Shown here piece by piece: positions 13,370-16,662 of a stretch of 16,662 nucleotides of DNA. The stretch spans positions 1-16,662 of the forward strand of contig JAOTUP010000011.1 in assembly GCA_029863825.1 (NCBI GenBank). Reading direction: 5' to 3'. Under the pieces are notes generated by a model. That model had not been told where the DNA came from, ran no database searches, and saw only the letters and a program-made list of their open reading frames with translations. Position 1 is the stretch's first letter, and each line of letters begins with the position of its first letter. The stretch comes from Acidobacteriota bacterium. Its GTDB lineage: Bacteria > Acidobacteriota > Thermoanaerobaculia > Multivoradales > JAHEKO01. Both the position numbers and the translations under genes were made by a program.

Positions 13370-14047
13370 ATGGACCAAGCCCGGCAGGCGATTCTAAGAC
13401 CTCGCCAGGCGGCCTACCTCGAGGGACTCGGTCCGGCGCGTGCCGAGCTCCTGCTGGAGATGGAGGAGCTGGCTCGGCGCAAGAACCTGACGATTTCCGC
13501 TCCGCCCGTGGGGAGATTGCTGTCGATTCTCGTGCAGGCGACAGCCGCCCGCCGGGTCCTCGAGATAGGGACTGGGATCGGCTATGCGTGCGTGTCGCTG
13601 ACTTCGGGCTCTGAATCGGTTCGTGTGACGAGCATCGATCGCGATGCCGAGATGTTGCGGATCGCCACCGGTTTTATTGAGCGCTGCGAAGTCGCGGAAC
13701 GCGTCGAGCTCCTGTGTGGCGAGGCGGTCGATCAACTCCGCAGCGTGCAGGGGCCATACGACATGTGTTTCATCGACACCGATCCCCGCGACTGTCGGCG
13801 CTGCCTGGATCTCGGCCTCCAGGTGCTGCGAGTCGGAGGTCTCGTGATCGCGAATAACCTCTTGTGGAGAGGACTGGTGGCTGAGCCGGGGCTGGAGGGA
13901 GACAGAGACAGCGAAGACATGCGGGCGTTTGGCGGCTACTTTGTGATGTATCCGCAACTCGAATCGATTGTGCTTCCAGTTGCCGGCGGCGTCGGCTTGG
14001 CGGTCAAGAGCACGCACCTGACGACCGACGTCGGTGGCCCGTTCTGA
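13370..14047 (+). CDS. SAM-dependent O-methyltransferase (COMT/TrmR-like class I)
   Basis: This 225-residue Rossmann-fold methyltransferase has motif I RRVLEIGTGIGYACV (61-75), the acidic turn SIDRDAE (88-94), YDMCFIDTDPRD (130-141) and GGLVIANNLLWRG (156-168). The whole layout, including an N-terminal helical cap with ISAPPVGRLL, matches the cation-dependent O-methyltransferase family that includes bacterial TrmR (tRNA 5-hydroxyuridine methylation) and plant CCoAOMT. In that family a metal is held by Asp in the FID strand and by Asp-Asn in A/Y-D-N. Here the latter reads A-N162-N163, so one Asp is Asn (AAT at 13853-13855), and the usual D-K after the FID strand is D-P. Metal binding may be weakened. 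The substrate is not predictable. The gene stands alone, with 165 bp to the next. Confidence 0.86.
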   Translation: MDQARQAILRPRQAAYLEGLGPARAELLLEMEELARRKNLTISAPPVGRLLSILVQATAARRVLEIGTGIGYACVSLTSGSESVRVTSIDRDAEMLRIATGFIERCEVAERVELLCGEAVDQLRSVQGPYDMCFIDTDPRDCRRCLDLGLQVLRVGGLVIANNLLWRGLVAEPGLEGDRDSEDMRAFGGYFVMYPQLESIVLPVAGGVGLAVKSTHLTTDVGGPF

Positions 14048-14212
14048 CGCACCTGAAGACTCGTGTACTTGTCACGACCACGCTGACAGAGCGCGACCTG
14101 ACAGGAAGGGGCGGTGTGGCAGGATTCATAGTCTTCGGGCGTGACATTCTCTAGGCTGAGGCCGCTGACGTGGATTGCCGCGGAGGCGACGAACGATGGA
14201 GGCGACAAAGGC

Positions 14213-14713
14213 ATGAGACGGCAGCATCGGGTACTGGCGCCGCTTCTGGTTCTGGCCTTGGCGAGCGCCTGTGGAGGTGGGGGCAGCAATCCCGCCGCGG
14301 ACGCAGGTGTGTTGTTGGAGAGCGACGTAGAGCTCCAGAGTTTTCACCTGGTCAACCAGGCCAGATCTGGCGAGGCGGTAGAGCCGCAGCTCGGATTGGA
14401 CCCGGCCGTCTGCGAAGTCGCTCGCCGTCACAGCGAGGCGATGCGCGACGAAGGGTTCTTCAGCCACACCGCCGCCGACGGCCAGGGACTGCGACAGCGT
14501 TTGAACAGGGCGGGGATTGCGTACTCGGCAGCGGCGGAGAACCTCGCCGAGGTCCATCACGCTACCAGGCCGGCGGAAGTGGCGCACAGTCAACTGATGT
14601 CGAGTGCCTCCCATCGCAAGAACATCCTGAGCCCGAAGTACAAGCTGGCCGGCGTCGGTGTTGCCAAGGCAGGCGATACGTACTGGATCACCCAGGTCTT
14701 CATCAAGCCCTGA
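14213..14713 (+). CDS. CAP-domain (SCP/PR-1, YkwD-like) lipoprotein
   Basis: The signal MRRQHRVLAPLLVLALASAC ends in a lipobox (LASAC, Cys20), followed by a Gly-rich linker GGGGSN, so the protein is probably anchored in the envelope. Residues of about 38-166 form a CAP domain: FHLVNQARSGEAVEPQLGLD, VCEVARRHSEAMRDEGFFSH, AAENLAEV and SQLMSSASHRKNILSPKYKLAGVGVA, then YWITQVFIKP. The two His and the Glu residues of the CAP cavity are present. CAP proteins of this bacterial YkwD type are widespread and poorly understood; a protease role has been proposed for some but is not established. ATG 14213 is chosen because TGGAGG (14197-14202) lies 10 nt upstream and the signal peptide begins there; an in-frame GTG at 14141 is the alternative. 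The length of 166 residues is typical. Confidence 0.9.
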   Translation: MRRQHRVLAPLLVLALASACGGGGSNPAADAGVLLESDVELQSFHLVNQARSGEAVEPQLGLDPAVCEVARRHSEAMRDEGFFSHTAADGQGLRQRLNRAGIAYSAAAENLAEVHHATRPAEVAHSQLMSSASHRKNILSPKYKLAGVGVAKAGDTYWITQVFIKP

Positions 14714-14910
14714 CATCGGCGCCTGATCTGGCCGGCGGGCCCAGAGGACGAGCGTCGGCCGGTCAGCGCTAGCTTCCCTCGCATCTGGTTTGTGACGAAC
14801 GAGCCCGCTCGAGTGCCGCGCGAGGCGCCGTCGCTGCAGTGCAGGTCTCTCCGGCGCGGCTGCTGACGACATCGGCAGGGCGGCACGACGGCAAGCCGGG
14901 AACGCGGCCC

Positions 14911-14916
14911 TATAAT
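14911..14916 (+). promoter_or_regulatory. Candidate -10 element (TATAAT) of the nitrilase-superfamily gene
   Basis: This is the only perfect TATAAT I noted in an intergenic region of the window. It lies 10 nt before an in-frame GTG (14927) and 43 nt before the preferred GTG start (14960). No TTGACA-like -35 is visible at 16-18 bp. The 246-bp gap from 14714 holds nothing else I can support. Confidence 0.5.
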
Positions 14917-14959
14917 TACAGAGCTCGTGGCAACAGACGGGCAGAAAGGATCGATTCGG

Positions 14960-15778
14960 GTGACATCATTCATCGCCGCCGTGATTCAGCTCAACTCCAC
15001 ATCGGACGAGGGCGCCAATCTGGACCTAGCGGCGGATCTCATCACGCGTGCTGCCGGCCATGGCGCGAGTATCGTGGCAACACCCGAGAACACCAACTTT
15101 CTGGGGCCGCATGCGGAGAAGGCTCGCCGCGCAGAGACCCTCGCAGGGGCGGTCTGCCAGCGGTTTGCCGAGCTTGCTCAACGCCTCCGGATCCATCTGC
15201 TCCTCGGCTCGTTCAACGAACGGTCGGCCGACCCGGGGAAGTGTCACAACACGTCAGTGCTGTTTGGTCCCGACGGGTCGATCCTCGGCGTCTACCGAAA
15301 GCTCCATCTCTTCGATGTGGATATCTCACCGTCGGCGAGATTTCGTGAGTCGGAGACCGTCGTGCGCGGAACCGAGGTCGTGGTCGTCGAAGCGGCCCTC
15401 GGGCAACTTGGACTGTCGATCTGCTACGACCTGCGATTCGCCGAGCTCTACGCCGAGCTCAGGCGTCGCGGGGCGGAGGTTCTCTGCATCCCTTCGGCCT
15501 TCACGCTGACGACTGGAAAGGACCACTGGGAACCGCTGCTGCGAGCACGCGCGATAGAGACACAATGTTACGTTGTGGCACCGGCACAGTGGGGACGGCA
15601 CGATGATTCCGGCTCGAGAGAGAGCTGGGGACACGCGATGATCGTCGATCCGTGGGGCGATGTCGTGGCAATGGCGTCGGATGGGACGGGTTTGGCGCTG
15701 GCGGAGATCGATCCGGAGCGCGTGCGAAGAGTCAGGCGGGCCATACCGGTCGCCGAGCATCGGAATCTCGGCGGGTGA
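14960..15778 (+). CDS. Carbon-nitrogen hydrolase, Nit1/Nit2-like amidase
   Basis: This 272-residue protein of the nitrilase superfamily has the catalytic triad Glu43 (in VATPENTNF), Lys114 (in YRKLHLFDVDI) and Cys155 (in LSICYDLRF). RGAEVLCIPSAFTLTTGKDHWE and ARAIETQCYVVAPAQ, then HAMIVDPWGDVVA, complete the family pattern. HLFDVDI after the Lys and overall length place it near Nit1/Nit2, enzymes that hydrolyse deaminated glutathione or omega-amides (metabolite repair). That substrate is inferred. I prefer GTG 14960, since GAAAGGA (14944-14950) lies 9 nt upstream and family members start close to this point; GTG 14927, 11 codons earlier, would be nearly leaderless from TATAAT. The Nudix gene follows after 101 bp. 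Confidence 0.92.
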   Translation: MTSFIAAVIQLNSTSDEGANLDLAADLITRAAGHGASIVATPENTNFLGPHAEKARRAETLAGAVCQRFAELAQRLRIHLLLGSFNERSADPGKCHNTSVLFGPDGSILGVYRKLHLFDVDISPSARFRESETVVRGTEVVVVEAALGQLGLSICYDLRFAELYAELRRRGAEVLCIPSAFTLTTGKDHWEPLLRARAIETQCYVVAPAQWGRHDDSGSRESWGHAMIVDPWGDVVAMASDGTGLALAEIDPERVRRVRRAIPVAEHRNLGG

Positions 15779-15879
15779 GCATCCGGCGAGTGCGGCCGAC
15801 GGTCTCGAGGCGGCCGGCGGCGTGAGAGCTTGCTGGGCGCGATCGCCGACTGCGGGTGTGGCGGTGCAAAGGGATCAAA

Positions 15880-16662
15880 ATGAAAGAAGGACTGTACGAG
15901 CAAGTGATGGCGGCGGGCGCTCGGGAGAGGCTGCCGCGGGCGCGGATTCGGGCATCTGCGGGTGTCGTGCCCTGGCGTCGAGGGGCCGACGGTGGACTCG
16001 AGGTGTACTGGGTTCAGAGATCTCCAAGTCTCGCCTTCATGGGAGGGTTCCACGCCTTCCCGGGAGGTGGGAGATCGCGAGCCGATTCGCAACTCGCCGT
16101 AACGGGTCTGCCTCTGGGGATCGACGAGGGACCAATCGATGGCGCGATGCCCGAGGCGGTGATCGAGGATGTGGACCTGGAGCCGATTCTCGCGGAGGGC
16201 ATTCTCGGGTGCGTGGTGCGGGAGCTCTTCGAAGAGACAGGACTGCTGCTTGCTGACGTCGAGAGCACCGAGGGCCAAGACGACGGACGCCGCCAGCTGC
16301 TGCGAAATGAGACGAGCTTTCAAGACCTGGTGCGGGCGAAGCGCTGGCAACTGGATGTCTCACAGCTCGTCTATGCCGGTCGGTGGCTGACACCCGCACT
16401 CGGCCCCGTGCGCTTCGACAATCGCTTCTTTCTGCTCGAATGGCCGGTGACGGCGCCGGTCCAGCCGGAGATTTGCGGTGGCGAGCTGATAGTCGGAGAG
16501 TGGATTCGACCGGCAATGGCTCTCGACCGGTGGCGGCATGGCGATGTGGTGACGGCGCCGCCCATTCTGCACATTCTCGAAGTGCTGTCGACGAGGGGGC
16601 CGACCACGGGTCTGAAGCGGCTACGAAGTCCGCACGAGATGAACTTGGGACCCCATCGGAGA
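15880..16662 (+). CDS. Nudix hydrolase with an insertion in the Nudix box (C-terminus cut by window edge)
   Basis: From ATG 15880 (AAAGGGA 6 nt upstream) the frame is open to the right edge: 261 codons, no stop. Residues 22-64 are the start of a Nudix fold (IRASAGVVPWR, VYWVQRSPSLAFMGGFHAFPGGG). The Nudix box core is CVVRELFEETGLLL (111-124), with R114, E115, E118, E119 and G121. Between the GGG (62-64) and this core lie about 40 extra residues, a layout like NUDT19-type CoA diphosphatases, which carry an insertion of similar size. The Nudix enzyme cleaves a nucleoside diphosphate linked to another group; a CoA derivative is a guess from the insertion only. The fold appears complete by about residue 240, yet the frame continues (LKRLRSPHEMNLGPHRR), so a second domain beyond the window is possible. 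Confidence 0.88.
   Translation, partial: MKEGLYEQVMAAGARERLPRARIRASAGVVPWRRGADGGLEVYWVQRSPSLAFMGGFHAFPGGGRSRADSQLAVTGLPLGIDEGPIDGAMPEAVIEDVDLEPILAEGILGCVVRELFEETGLLLADVESTEGQDDGRRQLLRNETSFQDLVRAKRWQLDVSQLVYAGRWLTPALGPVRFDNRFFLLEWPVTAPVQPEICGGELIVGEWIRPAMALDRWRHGDVVTAPPILHILEVLSTRGPTTGLKRLRSPHEMNLGPHRR

Noticed and set aside
14069..14087. Inverted repeat TGTCA-N9-TGACA after the methyltransferase gene
   Set aside because: The 5-bp arms are too short to stand out and there is no T-run or promoter next to it.
1..16662. tRNA or rRNA genes, CRISPR arrays, insertion sequences, attachment sites, toxin-antitoxin or defence genes
   Set aside because: I looked for these on both strands and saw no cloverleaf, regularly spaced repeats, transposase or integrase motifs, or small paired genes; the window looks like core chromosome.

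Overview
The window reads as an ordinary chromosomal segment of a GC-rich Gram-negative bacterium. The GC content looks to be in the low 60s percent, by eye. Two lipoproteins with lipoboxes, a secreted protein with a Sec signal and a LapA/LapB-type envelope protein point to a two-membrane cell. The gene set (type-2 IleRS, DksA-like protein, PA0069-like radical SAM protein, Nudix enzyme with an insertion) would fit Acidobacteriota or a deltaproteobacterial-grade lineage, but nothing here fixes the phylum. I see no mobile element, CRISPR array, rRNA, tRNA or prophage gene.

Layout. Minus strand, 1-4092: an alpha/beta-hydrolase-fold protein followed by ileS, which runs off the left edge. Plus strand, 4251-8092: a compact cluster rlmH - dksA-like - lapA/lapB fusion - holA-like, with 64 bp, 17 bp and overlapping junctions. 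Minus strand, 8128-9081: a radical SAM protein, divergent from a plus-strand group mutM - HAD hydrolase - udk - lipoprotein (9214-12428). Minus strand, 12553-13056: a small secreted protein. Plus strand, 13370 to the right edge: an O-methyltransferase, a CAP-domain lipoprotein, a nitrilase-superfamily amidase and a Nudix hydrolase that runs off the right edge.

How the genes work together. The plus-strand cluster joins ribosome maturation (RlmH), transcriptional stress control (DksA family), envelope/LPS homeostasis (LapAB) and replisome loading (HolA). mutM is a base-excision repair enzyme, and udk is pyrimidine salvage. The remaining genes are envelope or housekeeping accessories.

I do not see a new multi-gene system. 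The points worth a second look are: (i) a perfect 24-bp palindrome inside ileS with a GTGA-N6-TCAC core; (ii) four enzymes that each lack one signature residue (hydrolase nucleophile Ser to Gly, MutM zinc Cys to Gly, IleRS editing-site Asn to His, methyltransferase metal Asp to Asn); (iii) a one-polypeptide LapA-LapB fusion; (iv) TAnnnT boxes 6-10 nt before start codons, suggesting leaderless mRNAs; (v) a strong excess of the hexamer CTCGAG; (vi) a 25-bp dyad upstream of the radical SAM gene; (vii) a long basic insertion in the HolA-like protein.
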